Shown here piece by piece: positions 1 through 13,307 of a DNA stretch of 64,000 bases. Origin of the DNA: Rhizophagus clarus (lineage: Eukaryota; Glomeromycota; Glomeromycetes; Glomerales; Glomeraceae). The notes under the pieces were generated by a model that was given only the letters and a program-made list of their open reading frames with translations, searched no databases and was not told the origin of the DNA. The translations under genes were made by a program, and so were the position numbers. The first letter of the stretch is position 1; each line of letters starts with the position of its first letter. Location: contig BLAL01000165.1 in NCBI GenBank assembly GCA_015698045.1, forward strand, positions 782,001 to 846,000. Reading direction: 5' to 3'.

Positions 1-3000
1 AGAAGGGCATTATAATATTCATGACTTTTTGCCCATTTTTAATGGACACATTAACAGGGTCACAATATTTCACCGTAATTTTTGTTAATGTACGACAAGT
101 TTTAAATGCTGCTATTCGTACACTTTCCTAAAAATAAATCTTGAAATGTTAAATGAATATCAAATTCAAAAAAAATGAGATAGCTTAATACAAACTTTAA
201 TATCATCCAAAGCTCTAAAACTCATATTCCATAAATCCTGTAAATAAGGTTCAAGTTGTTGAATTTGTCTTCCTTGTAACAAATCCGTTAAAGCATTAGC
301 ACTGCAAAAAAAATGCTTGATTTAATCAAATGACTTTGAAATGAATGAAAAGAAATCAGATACATATTAAACTCAAACGCACCTAGATTCTCTAGTTCTC
401 CATAATCTATCACCAAGCCCTTTGAGTAAATCTTTAACAATTACATCAAAATATTCATCAATAGCATTTTTTGGATCTTTCACTAAAGTATTCCAAATAC
501 TTGTCATAGCTTCATTTACTTTAGGGTTAGGGTCATATTGAAATCTATATAATCTAGGTATTAAATCTTTTAAATATGGTTCCAACTCCTTCTCTGCTTG
601 AGCTAAAATAGTCGAGAATCCAAATGCTGCTCCTTTACGTGATTGCCACATAGCATTATGACTAGCTAGTTGCATAAATTTGTAAACTAGCTCTGGCTGG
701 TTCATATCAGAAGCCAAAGAAAGAATAGATTGATAAGTTGAAATGGCTGATCCATCAGGAGTTTGTCCAAGTGTATTTGAATCAAACAGTTGGGTATCTC
801 GATCTATTGTTTCCTTTGGACGTTTTCCCTCGCTAAACATTTCAACAAGAGAATCAACAAGCCGTTCTTTCATTTTTTGATCTCCTAATTCATAAACAAG
901 ACCAATACCCTTGGAAGCGACTTCCTGAGTAAACTCTTAAAAAGTTAAAGTTCAAAATTAGTATTCTATTATAAATTGAAAAAAAAGACAAAGAAATAAA
1001 TACCGTCGCGATCCGCCAAAAGAAGAGAAAATGCTCCGTGTATTCTAGGTAATGTAGCCTAAAAATAAAGTATGATGTAAGTGTGTTTAAACCATTTATA
1101 AGAACAATAATAAATCTAATATCATTTTTATATTACCTTAACGATTTCATGTTTAGAACAGAATTTTACTAAACATAACATCCAAACACAAACAGCTTTT
1201 TTCGCTGCTGTCCTGTTTGAAGGCAGCAAATCATTAAATATCTTGTTTAAAACTCCTTCCATAACAGCATTATCAATTGTCATTGATGGAGGAGGAACAT
1301 CTGCAATGTCCAAATATAGATCCATTTCATTACTCTCCCACCCTGCAGTCATACAAGTGATTGACGCGCCAATCGTAAAATGAACCTCTACTTGTTTATT
1401 AATAATTGATGCTAGGTCGTAGAATAATGTTAAAACCTTTTCTGAATATGTAGGATCTCCAAGTGCAATATGACCAAGTGCGGTGATAGCTGTTTCTTGG
1501 GTCTAGCATAATTAAATTATTTAATCAATTAAATAAATATTTTCAAATTTATAATCAATTATAAGCATACCTTAACATCTTTAGTGGTCTTAACAATGGT
1601 AATTAATTTCTCCACAATATTTGTGAGAAAATCTATACCAGATGAATTTTCACTAATCTTATCTTTTCCTTTATCGTTAATATCTGAGAAAACTGATAAT
1701 GGAGTGTATCTACAAGCCTCACTCAAAGCTTTAGACGCGCCAATAACACGCAAACTTGTGGATGAATTTAAATCCAAAGCAATTAGTTCAATAGCCTCTA
1801 TTATAAGATTTGGTGATACTATGGATTTAAACGTTCCAGGATATCGATAAGTCAACCGGCCAATTATATATCCCAAGGCAAGGATACTTCCATGGTGATA
1901 TTCGGATGTCTATTTAAAATCAAATATTTCACAAACAAATTTTTTTGCTGCTAAAAAAAAAAAAAATAATAATAAATAAATTCTAAACCTGTCGAGAACG
2001 ATCTCTTGCAATCGTTATGAATTCCTTTATTAAATCTTGAATAACTGTGCATCTCTCGGGACTATTTTCTAACTCACTTGTGCTAACTATACCAAGAACA
2101 TGAGCCATGGAATTACGTACTTCGAGTTTTATTATACTCAAAAAGGTCTATAAAAATCAAAATATTAATATATAAATTTTTTTTATATGTAAGAATAAAT
2201 TTGTTTGTTTAGAGAATGACCTTTATCCAACTAATTCGATCTTCATAAGACCGAGAAAGAGAAGATGGACCAAGAGATATAAGTTCCAAGAGACACGATG
2301 ATGCAGTAGATTGCAATAATGCGTCTTTTATTTTAAGAAAGTGTTAATATCCGTATAAATAAAATAACAATAAAATATCATAAGATTTGTATTTGCTTAC
2401 CAATTTGGCCTTTGTTCGTTAATCCTTTCTCAATCAACCCAAGATATACATTAAGTGCCCCACTATATTGAGGTTCATCCAATTCCATCTGATCCGTCAT
2501 TTCCTGATCAGCCTTCCATCGATCTTTTATCCAATTTTTAACTCGTGTACGTACATTTGAATCAAATAGTTTGTTTTCACCATCAAGTTCATCAGTTAAT
2601 TCATCAACTAACGCAGTTGGATCCGCATTCACAATCATTAAATTTCTAAGAAATCGCAAGATGTTAATATAAACTTCTGTGCGATATCCTGAAACATATT
2701 TTTTTCCGGTAGATTGGACAGATTGTAAAATATCATTTAGAGATGATGGATCTAGCACTATAGTTGAGGATGTAGTTAGATTAAATTTAGATTGAGACTG
2801 ATCATGGTTGAGCTGTTCGAGTTTCTCCACTCGTTGAGATGATTTATTATTAATAAAATTAACAAATTCCAAAAAAGAAGGAATCTTAATTTCCTCATCT
2901 GGCTGATTCGGATAAAGTTTAGGAGCTTTTGAATTTGGAAATGTTAAACCACGGGATGCCATCTCTCTAACTTCTAATTTTTCATCAGCTGAGGCAAGAA

Positions 3001-5587
3001 GACAAATGTATCGAGAGAGAACATGAGAAAATGGAAATAATGATACTGCATATTTAACAGCGCAAAAACGCGCTTGATGTCCTGGCTTATTATAGTAAAC
3101 AAACAAAATTTGATTAGTTAGTAAAAATTAAATTGAAACACGATAAATTAAATTTTTACTACCTTATCTATATTCTCCTCCAGGATACCTTCAATTGTTC
3201 TGATAGCATCTTCACTAGCCCAAGTTTCAATATCTTGATATGCCTCTACCATATTAGACAAAGCTTCTTGAACAGATACTTTGACATTTTTCGTTTCCAT
3301 CGTAACAGCTGTAAAGAAGTTCGCAAGTACAGATAAATCTTTGCGAAAAATCTCTGGAACTGTTGTAAATTTTTATAAAAATGTTAAATATTAGAAGAAC
3401 TTCCAGTATATCGAAAAATTATAAATACCTCGTTTTGCTAGCAAACTAACCGCCACATAAGCAAATCCTCTCGAATCCTCTTTTTCCGGTTTTAAGTTTT
3501 CCTTATCTAATGTAAACATTAGGAGTTTAGAAAAATCGTTTGATCTATAATTAATTTAGTAATAATACGATATTCACCATGTTCATTAATAAACTTTAAC
3601 AGCCCGGATAATAAAACTGGAGCAACGGGCTTTAATCGCGAAGAATCACCCTAAAAAGTAATAATTTAATTTAATTATACCTTTTTTTTTTTTAAAAAAA
3701 AAGGATTTCGTTCTTTAACAGTACCATTCTTGCTATCCACTGAACAAACCACATTCCTTGATTTTGCGACTTTACATTTGTTGTGGGACCTTGACGATAA
3801 AAAGAAATAATAGATATTTATTATTTTAATTTTTATAAAATATTAATATTTTTATTTTTCCTTACCATAAAGGCAATCAAAAGAAACCTGAATCATAGCA
3901 GGGAACGTATTGGCTGCTAGTTTAGATTTACAAAGGTAACTCATAATCTTATATCTAAGAGTTTGAGAACCCGGATGACGCGACGTATCTTGTTGACCTA
4001 ATATAAACAAATTATTAATTATCCTAAACCACTAACTAATATCCATTTAAAATAAATAAAGTTTAGTGTACCTTGCTTTGCAACTGTCCCAGGATTACTG
4101 CCTTGATATAAAGAGTATAACCCATCCACAACCTGAAAATACGATTAAATATATATCACACAATTTAAACGTTGAAATATTTAATTGTTAACGAAAGATA
4201 TCTCCAAATACCATTTTATCCTCCATATCTGGTTTCTTCATTCTCTTAAGACCATTTTCACCACCACCAACAACTTCATGAGCAGAATCACATGATGCAG
4301 CCAATAATATTAGGAATTTCTTGAAATGTATACTATCGGGTAGCGAGTCTGGCAATATTACAGAAGAATTAACAAATCGAAGAATTCCCATCTGATTCAA
4401 GAAAAGGTTTTAAAAAGTCCGTTAATAAAAGTATGCTTCCATATTACAAATAGAAAGGTTAAGGCTGACCTTAATTAATATTAACTCCGAATTTTTAGAA
4501 GCCCATTGTGCCTTTCCATCATTAGTTACAAACTTAACAGCATTCGCACTAAGTCCTGGTGGAACTGATGATAATTGAACAGGTTGGGGATTTTGAGATC
4601 CTTCTTGTTGTCTATATTATAGTTTATTTATGAGCGATTAAAATGACATGGACACGTAAATTTAAGTTTGTCTTACCCAGGAGCAGGTTGCTGACTTGGT
4701 TGTCTAGGTTGAATAGGTGTGTATAGAATAACATCTAAGAATGATTCTAGCAAAAATTTAGCATCATCAGGGTGTGAAGTAAAATCAATCGGATCAAGAT
4801 CAGAAGGTGAATCCGCCTCTTTTGGTTTATACTTTTGCAATACCTATTAATAATCGGATTACAAATGTAAATACCTTTCTGTGAATTAAAAAAGAAAAAA
4901 AAACGAAATAACAGATTCTTTTAATTACCAAAAGTATAATATGCACTAATGTTTGCTTTTGGTTAAGAGGTTTTGAAGCAATGCCTTTAATCAAACTTGG
5001 TAGATTTGCGATTTGTTCCTATACAAAATATAATAATAGAACCTTTGAAGCAACGAAAATTTCCATCCAAGAATTGATTCTTTCATACGATGAAAGAAAG
5101 CGAGTTACTGATATTACCTCCTTACCTCTTCCGTTAATCTATCATAAGCCATCTCGAGGTACATAATACCAAAATTCTTAACAAATATTGATTTGGTAAC
5201 TTTTTCTGTACAAACAAGATCCAAAAGAGGGACTAATGGAAGTTTGATGTTTGATTTAGGTCGAACACGTTTGTTAATGTGAGCTAAAATGCTCATTACC
5301 TAAGCAAAGAAAGACATTGAGTATTTTTTTTCTAATGGTTTAGTTAAAAAATTTCTCCAACCTTTGTTTTAACAACTTCATGTGGACTTTCCAATTTTAA
5401 AAGAACAGGACTTAAAAAAATATTAAGAGTCTTTTCTAATTGCTGATCAGTTTCAGCAATAGCAAACCGAAGCTCCACATTTTCGAGTAATTCTGGAATA
5501 ATATTTATTATTCATTATTTTAAAAATTGAATCAATTACTTTTTTATAAGGAGAAAAAAAAATCTAACCTATTTCTTTATCTGCCAT
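1..5587 (-). CDS. ECM29: Proteasome adaptor/scaffold protein ECM29, partial (C-terminal part beyond the left edge)
   Basis: ECM29 is a large HEAT-repeat protein that binds the 26S proteasome, tethering the core to the regulatory particle and acting in proteasome quality control. I recognise it from two blocks: an early one (HINKRVRPKSNIKLP and the LEMAYDRL region, about 5130-5299), and a later one at 373-873 with LIPRLYRFQYDPNP followed by AMTSIWN and LWRTRES. Both match remembered metazoan ECM29. The start is ATG at 5585-5587 (MADKEI). The first exons are 5587-5569, 5492-5362, 5299-5126 and 5018-4929, joined in phase with GT..AG borders. At least 18 short exons follow down to base 1, and the reading frame is still open at the edge. 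The protein is alpha-helical with no membrane segment or signal peptide. It is divergent from PGS1, with 275 bases between start codons. Exon borders below 4900 were not all resolved. Confidence 0.93.
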
Positions 5588-5862
5588 TTTATTTCTTATA
5601 TAAAGGAAATAAATAGTTTTAATTTATTAGTTAACAGTGGAATTATGTAAATTATGTAATTATGTAATTGATTAAAGTTTTCGATGATCGTGAAATTTCT
5701 CGTCTTATTTATAGAAAAAAAAAACTGTCGATCTTTCTGATCATCAAAAATTGCGTAATTCATTTTGCGTTATAAATCTGTAACGCGTAATAAATTGTAA
5801 AAAAAAAATTTTTTCGATAGTCACTATCGTAGGCAATTACGCATTTTTTTTTTTTTTTTACG
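5588..5862. promoter_or_regulatory. Shared divergent promoter region of ECM29 and PGS1
   Basis: Only 275 bases separate the two divergent start codons, so both 5' UTRs and core promoters must fit here. The stretch holds A/T runs, a perfect 7-base palindrome with one central base (CGATAGT-C-ACTATCG, 5815-5829), and an inverted pair TGCGTAATT (about 5752) and AATTACGCA (about 5835). The palindromes are visible directly. A role in binding a factor, or joint regulation of a proteasome gene and a mitochondrial lipid gene, is inference. Confidence 0.5.
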
Positions 5863-8000
5863 ATGAATATACCTACGATATCAGAATTCATCATTTTGAA
5901 ATTTTCGCAGAAAAGAAATGTAAATAACTTTTCTCGATATTTTTCAGTAAACAATAAAAATTCTTATAAACTTTTATCATTATTTAATAGTAAAAGAATT
6001 TTTACTCGTTTTGTTTCAAACACATTCAATTCTTCTTATAATCGAAATAAGCCAAAACACAAATTGAAACCTCAACATTCTTTAATTTCTAATTTTAGTT
6101 CTATTATAAACGAACATATAGAAAAGCCACCATATAACAATTTTAAAGATTTATTAAAGATATCTCCATATTTTTTACTCAATGGGGAACAAATAAGGCT
6201 TCTTCAAGAACCAAAAGAGTTTTATGAAGAACTTAAGGTAATCAATTATACCATTTTTTTAATTTATAATATCTTCTAATTTAATTATTTTCTTTATAGT
6301 CCCAAATACTTGCTGCTAAAGAACGGATTTTTATAGCTGCGTTGTATATTGGCTATAGTGAAAAGGAATTGGTAAAATAATGTAATTTGGTTGTTGTTCT
6401 TATATTGTAACCATAAAGTAAATTTTTCGCTTTTTTAGATTATTTGACAATTATTTGTTTAATAGGTTAATACGCTGAGAATAGCAGTAAAACAATCCAA
6501 GCAATTAAAAGTTCATATATTGCTTGATTGTTTGCGGTCTACACGCATTGGTCAAACACCTTCAGATAAAAGTCCTGCATACCTTCTATTACCACTTGTA
6601 AAAGAGTTTCCAGATCAAATAACAGTATCCTTCTATCACACTCCTGACTTGACAGGAATTTTGAAGAAATTACTTCCTCCTAGATTTAATGAGGGAATCG
6701 GTTTGATGCATATTAAATCTTTTGTTTTCGATAACAATCTATTGTTAAGTGGGTACGTATAAATACTTTATGTTCCTTCTTTAGCGAAGTAATTAATTAA
6801 AATTATGTTAAAATGCTTTTAGCGCCAATCTGAATCGAGATTATTTTACCAACAGACAAGACAGATATATGTTATTTGAAAACGCACCATCTTTGACAAA
6901 TTATTTTGCTGATCTTGTAGAAACGATAGCATCTTTTTCATATAAATTGAGGCCAACTAAACTTGTAGATGAAGATTATTTTAAGTTGGTTCTAACAAAA
7001 CAGCCAGATCCTGTAACACAAAGTACTTTATTCAGGAAAAATTCTTCTCTCATCATGAATGATTTTATTAAGAGATGGATGATACATTGTATTGAACAAA
7101 CTCGTAATTTGTCTTTACAGAAATATGATACAATTATTTTTCCAGTTATACAAATGAATCCTTTAAACATTAAACAAGATGAGCTTGCAACATTGACTGT
7201 CTTAGACGTAATTTCAATGCAAGGAAATAAAAATATTGTTAATGAGGATAAGTTTTGGAGAGCATTTTTTACATCTGGGTATTTTAATTTTACTAAAAGT
7301 TATAAAGAGAAAATTTTGAATGCTAGAGCAAAATTTCAATTATTGGCTGCTTCACCAGAGGTACTTTGTATGGGAATACATTTTATTGTTTATTCATATT
7401 ATAATTTTAACTTGATTATAATTTTTAAGGCAAATGGATTTTATAATTCTAAAGGTGTATCAAAATATATCCCACAAGCCTATACATTTTTAGAAAAACA
7501 GTTTCATTCGAATATATGCCACTATGGAAAAGAACATTTAATTAAAATACAAGAATACAAAAGGCCAGGATGGACATATCATGCGAAAGGTTTGTTATTA
7601 ACTTCTCTTTTTTTCTGGTTTATTCATTACGCCATTTTTACAAGTATTTTGAACCAGGTTTATGGTGTTATCTTAATGGAGAATCATGGCCAAGCCTGAC
7701 CATAATTGGATCCTCCAATTATGGATATCGATCAACTGAGAGAGATCTTGAAGCGCAAGCAATCTTGATAACAGAAAATACACAATTGAGAAAGGCAATA
7801 CATGAGGCAATTATTAACTTAACTTTACGTTGTTGATAAAGAATTTTTTTATGGTATACTAATAATTTATTCGTACATAGGAATTGGGGAATATGTTTAA
7901 ATATACTGATGAAGTAACGAAGGAAACTTTTCAACAAATTGATAGAAAAGTTCCATATCCTGTTAGAGTTGCAACCAGACTAATTAAAACAATGTTATGA
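5863..8000 (+). CDS. PGS1: CDP-diacylglycerol--glycerol-3-phosphate 3-phosphatidyltransferase, mitochondrial (PGP synthase)
   Basis: The enzyme makes phosphatidylglycerophosphate from CDP-diacylglycerol and glycerol-3-phosphate at the mitochondrial inner membrane, the committed step to cardiolipin. Exons are 5863-6237, 6300-6371, 6466-6752, 6823-7360, 7430-7589, 7658-7806 and 7881-8000, giving 566 residues. The first ~65 residues are rich in Arg, Lys, Ser and Asn with almost no acidic residues, as in a mitochondrial presequence. Two phospholipase-D-type motifs are visible: HIKSFVFD (His at residue 231) with SGANLNRDYF after it, and HAKGLW (His at residue 475) with GSSNYGYRS after it. FYHTPDLTGIL before the first motif is typical of PGS1. 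Exon 6 ends CATGAG followed by GCAATT, because reading on hits TGA within 30 bases, so intron 6 must use a GC donor. The gene is divergent from ECM29. Confidence 0.94.
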
Positions 8001-8543
8001 ACATGATTGTTTTGAATGGTAACGTGAAGAAGTAGAAGAATATATCTTGAGAGTTAAAAAGAATAAACATAAAAATGAATTAAATATCATAAACAATCTA
8101 TATACGTAATCGATAAAATATTATTTCATGCCCAATTTATAATGTCGAATGAATGAACAAAAATTAGCAATAGATTTCGATGTCACATGACTTTTATTCT
8201 GATGTATTTTTAAAAAAAAAAATAGTATAAGATCTAAATTTTTGTATTTCTGCAATTATTCTTTATTCATAAATTTTTATTGGTCCACTTTAAAATAAAA
8301 ATTCTTGTATTTGCGAGCGTGACAATTTCTCATATTTTATATTACTAACTTACCTCTAAAATTTTTTGATGTTATCCGCTGCTTCTAATTTCAATTTATC
8401 GTTTGAAACGCGAATCTTTAATGCTATGTTATATTCCATCTGACACATCTAGCGATCGAGATCTCAAATATCTGATAAATCACGTGCTTTATACCCGCAT
8501 CTTTTTTAAAAAGAAAATCTATGGTGTCTCCTTTATTAATAAT
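8001..8543. other. Intergenic stretch between PGS1 and the next gene
   Basis: AT-rich, with no feature that I can support. It must hold the PGS1 3' end and the promoter of the following gene. A TATA-like or upstream ATG signal (for example ATG at 8421) cannot be assigned. Confidence 0.5.
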
Positions 8544-9918
8544 ATGCATACACTCCATCGTTCAACTTTTCTAGCTTCTACTTTTACAAAATGCAATAAT
8601 TGTCCGTCTTCTATTTTAAAAAAGTATCAAAATAACCTAGTAAATATCTCTAAATTTACAAATTTTTCATTAGATATTCCTAATGAAATTCATAAGCATA
8701 ATGAGTTTGAATTAAAATTTGATCCTAATAAAGAAAAAGAAACTCAATCAATCTTACTTGATCCCCAAGGACCTTATGCGGAATCACCAAAATATAAGAG
8801 AGCCCCAGCACCAAAAGGAGCTAATTTTAAAAGGTTAACACAATTGGAAAAGTGTGTTTTTACCAATCCTTACGGTAAGAATAATTTTATATTTTTTTTT
8901 AAACATTTTATTCATTTTTATTTATTTATTTATTTATTTTTTTAAATATAAGTATCAATTATTGGTTCGCCAATTCGTCAATGTATCTACCATCAAAGAT
9001 GGTTTCCTCAAGGTATCGTAATAATAGTTACAAGTTCATTCTAAGATCGCTAAATACATTAGATTTAAATTTTCATTTATCTTATAGCTTTTTTGGTAAG
9101 GTTCATAAGAGCTTATGATAGTGAAACATCTTCAGTATGGATCGTACCAGATTTTATGGAAGAAGGTGGTACAAGAAGGCCAGGCAAAGGTTATTGGGTA
9201 AGATGTAATGCTAAAATATTACAGAATTTTTTTAAGGAAGGTAACTTTCTTCAAAAAAATTTTTTTTTTAAAAGAAAAAAAGAACAAAATTTGATTCTTG
9301 GATTGATTTTATTGATTTTATTTTTTTTTGAAAACAGGTAAACATAAATCGATTGATTATAAAGCATATTGGAGAGAAGATATGCATGAACATATTTGGA
9401 AAATACTCGTTGAAGATTCTATATTAAGAATTGACAGAATTATTGAAAGATTTGACACAATTAAATTTCCTATGAAAAAAGAGGAAGTTTTTTTACCTAT
9501 TATCAAAAAATATGATCGTTATTATGTGGATTATCATAAACCTATTAGTGGTTTACAATGTGTATTGATGCTTGATGACCCTCCAGATGAAATGATTGAA
9601 GAAGAATTGGATGATGACAGTGATTATAAAAAAAATTCAAAGAAATTAAAGAAATCAAGGGATTCTTATATACCCTTAAAAATACCCTTAAATCATATTT
9701 GTTCATTGAGAAAAGTAATTTATAAAAATAGCAATGACTATGTGACTCAAACCATTCCGTTGTATTATGTTAAAACTATTTGGGGAGATGAGGGAATTAG
9801 AAAAATTAAGGAATGTGTACAATTGAAAAAAGATCAAAATATGATCGGTATAATATATATGCCGCAAACTAAACAACTTGCTGTATCTCTGTGGAAATTG
9901 AGAAATTTTTGGCAATAA
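8544..9918 (+). CDS. Unrecognised protein, probably mitochondrial (four exons)
   Basis: I do not recognise the family. Exons are 8544-8874, 8953-9012, 9088-9240 and 9338-9918, giving 374 residues with every join in phase. I chose ATG 8544 (MHTLHRSTFLAST) over the upstream in-frame codons because it opens with a basic, Ser/Thr-rich, acid-poor segment like a mitochondrial presequence. The second and third exons give a compact conserved-looking core: VSIIGSPIRQC, then HQRWFPQAFLVRF, then a charged GGTRRPGKGYWV loop. Residues about 260-290 include an acidic stretch followed by lysines. No membrane segment is seen. The tandem order PGS1 then this gene on the same strand adds no functional clue. 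It could be a mitochondrial ribosome or expression factor, but that is a guess. Confidence 0.72.
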
Positions 9919-10656
9919 AAGACTTTATTTGTTATTTTATCGAATAATTTTCAATTTTATCTTCTGACACGTATTCTTTCCGAATGCAGTATATTGTACG
10001 TAAATTAAAGATATTTTAAAGGTTTTAACTCTTTTTACGTGATCAATAACGTCAAAATAAACGGTCACTTTTTTCGTCAGAATTAAAATGAATTACTTAA
10101 TGACTATTTGATTATAAAGTATCTTCCCATAAAATGATAAAAATGTTAAATCGCCTTTTTGTGTGAATTTTATAAACAAAGGAATTTTCTTTACTTACCT
10201 AGTTTAATTTTTTCTAACTTGCGAATGAAAAAATTTCCTTTATATTTATGGTCAAAATTATGGAAAGATCGCAAAGATTTTTTAAAGTTAATCGAGATAA
10301 AGTATATTTCGTACTTCACACATGATTTTTATAGTTAGTGTGAACTCAATCCCGATATTTTGCTGTAATCATAAAACAACCGATCCTAAGTTTACCGACA
10401 CGTAATTAATGTGGTGACGTTAAATTTTATTCGATTTTTAAAAAAACATCATATATACACACATAAAATGCATACATTTAAGGAAAAATAAATTATTTTT
10501 TTAAAAGTTTATTCACAATATCGACCATCCCTGCTGGCACGATTATTTATATAATTTTTTGACTACTACTATCTATTAATGTTTTTTATTATTAGCAAAA
10601 AATAACGATCTTGACCCTGTGCGATATACACTCAAGAACGATACCTTTGCCATTAT
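9919..10656. other. Intergenic, no gene seen
   Basis: Convergent spacer between the plus-strand gene ending at 9918 and the minus-strand gene ending at 10657. AT-rich, with no open frame, repeat or RNA gene that I can support. Confidence 0.5.
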
Positions 10657-11478
10657 TTATTCAGGTATTTCTGTAGAAGAAAACTGACTTTGCTCACTAC
10701 GTGAAGAGGAGACGTCAGTTGCGTTCTGAAGTTGTACTTGCATATATTTTTGATAATAATTTCCCGTATATGCAGTACGTCCAGGATCAGGGGAATAATT
10801 TCTTATACTACTTGTTGAGATTGAATTTCTATATAAAGCTATTGGAGGATTTTGAGGTGAATGTTGAGGTAAACGATTTTGAGGCAAAGGAGGCCGAGGC
10901 GGAGGAAGAGGAAATTGAGGGTGAAAATGTAACATATTTCTTCGTGAAATTTGATCATTTATAATTATTTCGGGTACTTCTGTGGTAGGAACAGTAATAT
11001 GTACATTTTCGCCTACAGAAGGACTTTTAGGATGATTTTTCTTATTTCCTTTATTTTTTGAAAATTTTCTTCGTATCACTATCACTATAGTACCTCCAAT
11101 GATAACAAGACCAACCATGATTCCAAATATTATTCCGGCAATATTACCACTATTATTATTATTCTCTCCTTCATGAGTGTTTGACACGCTTATAGTTGAG
11201 GTAATTGTCGCAGTTTTTCTAGGTGTAACTGTTGATTGATTTTTTTCGGTTATAGTAACTATTCTGGTTGATGTTACTGCGGAACCAACCGTAACAGGAG
11301 GCGTCGTAAAAGGATTTATTGAAGTAGTTGGAGATATTGGAATAAATGGAAGAGTAGGAATGGGAACTCCTGAAGGATGAGGAGGTTCTATAGGAAGTGG
11401 AATTGTTGTAGGATGAGCAGGTTCTAAAGGTTTGCTCACTTGGTCTTGGTCTCCCACACCACCTCCTTTTCCCGACAT
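10657..11478 (-). CDS. Single-pass membrane protein with Pro/Ser/Thr-rich ectodomain (hypothetical)
   Basis: 273 residues in one exon, with start ATG at 11476-11478 (MSGKGGG). Residues 15-60 are Pro-rich and residues 55-105 are Ser/Thr-rich, suitable for O-glycosylation. A Gly/Ile/Val helix at about 113-135 is followed directly by RRK, as in a signal-anchor or stop-transfer segment. Residues 190-225 are Pro-rich (PPPRPPLP), offering an SH3-type ligand, and the tail is Gln/Ser-rich. There is no N-terminal signal peptide, so either topology uses the internal helix alone or a 5' exon is missing. The plan resembles fungal wall-stress sensor proteins, but I see no family domain. The gene at 49007-50509 has the same overall plan. 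Confidence 0.62.
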   Translation of the reverse strand: MSGKGGGVGDQDQVSKPLEPAHPTTIPLPIEPPHPSGVPIPTLPFIPISPTTSINPFTTPPVTVGSAVTSTRIVTITEKNQSTVTPRKTATITSTISVSNTHEGENNNNSGNIAGIIFGIMVGLVIIGGTIVIVIRRKFSKNKGNKKNHPKSPSVGENVHITVPTTEVPEIIINDQISRRNMLHFHPQFPLPPPRPPLPQNRLPQHSPQNPPIALYRNSISTSSIRNYSPDPGRTAYTGNYYQKYMQVQLQNATDVSSSRSEQSQFSSTEIPE

Positions 11479-13307
11479 ATTAATTTTCTTCCAAAACGGT
11501 AAAAAGGAAAAGGAAAAGGAAAAGGAGAGAAGGTGGTAATGAGAAATTCTTTATATTCTACGATAGTAAATAGAACATAGAAAACAATATAAAATATTAT
11601 AAGAATAAAAAAAAAAAAAAAAAGATTTCGATGATAAACGATTTAAATAACATGAAAAAAGATCATCGTAAAGAACTTTTTTGCCATATATATAACTATT
11701 TAAATGATATTATTTTATTATAGTTTTTATTATTCATAATTTTGAAAATTGAATGGATTTGGAAAGTAATCAAATAATCAACAATAACATGCCAATTTTG
11801 TCGGCAACAATGAAGATTTGGTGATACAAGGCTAACCAAATTTACTATCTATATATCCATTGTATATAAAACACATTCGAATAATTAGAATAGTCGCTAA
11901 AAAAAATTCATTATACCTTCAAGGTACCATTCATATCCTGGGTGAGCCAGAATTGCAGTATATGATTCAATGGTGTGAATACGCGTGATTTTCGCTTTTA
12001 CACAGATTTTATGCCGGGTATGTCAATCTTATATTTTTGGTTTAAATATTAAAATACTTTATCATTAATATAATAATAGCTATGGTATTAATATTCATCG
12101 TAACATTATCATTTATCATCTCCATACTTCATCATATTTCATTCAAGTCATAAATCCGTCTTATTCATTATAACATTATCTCTATCTTGAATGGTTCAAT
12201 GTCTTTCAAACTATGTTACATACTTTTACTTCCGACTTGAGCTACTAGATTTTCTAGTAGAACGTGAAAATATTTCATAAAGTCATTAACCAACACATTG
12301 GCAACTATATATATACATGTGTGATTGATTACCCTTGAGATATGTCGCCGAAAAAATCTCCTGATATATATAATTATATGGGAAATGAGCTCGTTACTGA
12401 ATATGAACGAATAAGTAACATTGTAGGTTAGGACAGTGACGTATATTTAGGGGGTGGGCCGGTGGGTAAACGAAAACTGATCTTAGGTTACACAGTTTTA
12501 AAAAAATATGATTGGTTGCACGTGACCAAGATATCCTACCTGACCTGGTGGGGGGTAAACGCCTATAGTAAAAAAAATATTAGCTAATATACAGTATGTC
12601 ACTACCCTTAAAAAATAACTATTTTATAACGTAAAATGACTTCACAATACACAAAAATGGTTTCATCAAGGAATATTTTAATCAATAAGGTTTATTTCTT
12701 TTAATCATTCTCATGTAATCATTTTTTTCAAAATTCGATGAATATAAGCAATCGCTTCCCTAAATTAATTAATAATTAATAGAATTGTAAAAATTTTGCG
12801 GAGATTCTTATTAGAAGTGTAGTTTTAAATTTTATTCAGGGGAAAATTAAAGTCGACAAGGCGAAACTCAAGAAAAAAAAAAAAAAAAGAATTTACTAAT
12901 ATAAAAATATTCACTTTAAAAATTAAATTACTTGTAAAAATTTGACTCTTTTGTTAAAAAAAAAAATCAATACGTAGAGTGTAAGTAGCGCTATACAAAA
13001 ATCGATTACTAATGATTCCTTTATACTAAAATTCTTATACTAAAAAGACCGATTATAACATAAACAATAAAGTCAGTCATTTGAATGTGAAATATCATTT
13101 ATAATAAATCGTAAATTTTTGTATAAAGTTATAAATTGTTTATTTATTTTACTATTATTACTTATTTATATAATATCCTGTACATTTGATTAAATCAATA
13201 TATAAAAAATATAAAACTATTAATATGAACATCAAAAAAAAAGTACTCAATATAGGATAAACCGGCGCAGCCGTTTTATCAATATATACTGTCTAAATTC
13301 TGAAATT
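11479..13307. other. Intergenic, 1.8 kb
   Basis: No gene is supported. It includes a purine tract just upstream of the membrane-protein start (about 11500-11535), an 8-bp-arm hairpin CTACTAGA/TCTAGTAG at 12242-12260, and a possible small inverted-repeat element at 12433-12604. Confidence 0.45.
12433..12604. repeat. Possible small inverted-terminal-repeat element
   Basis: The left end reads CAGTGACGTATATTTAG. The right end, read on the other strand, starts TAGTGACATACTGTATATTAG-like, so the ends match over about 15 bases with a small gap. Inside are two direct GGTGGG..GGTAAACG blocks that are GC-richer than the surroundings. I found no clear target duplication. Element identity is uncertain. 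Confidence 0.25.
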
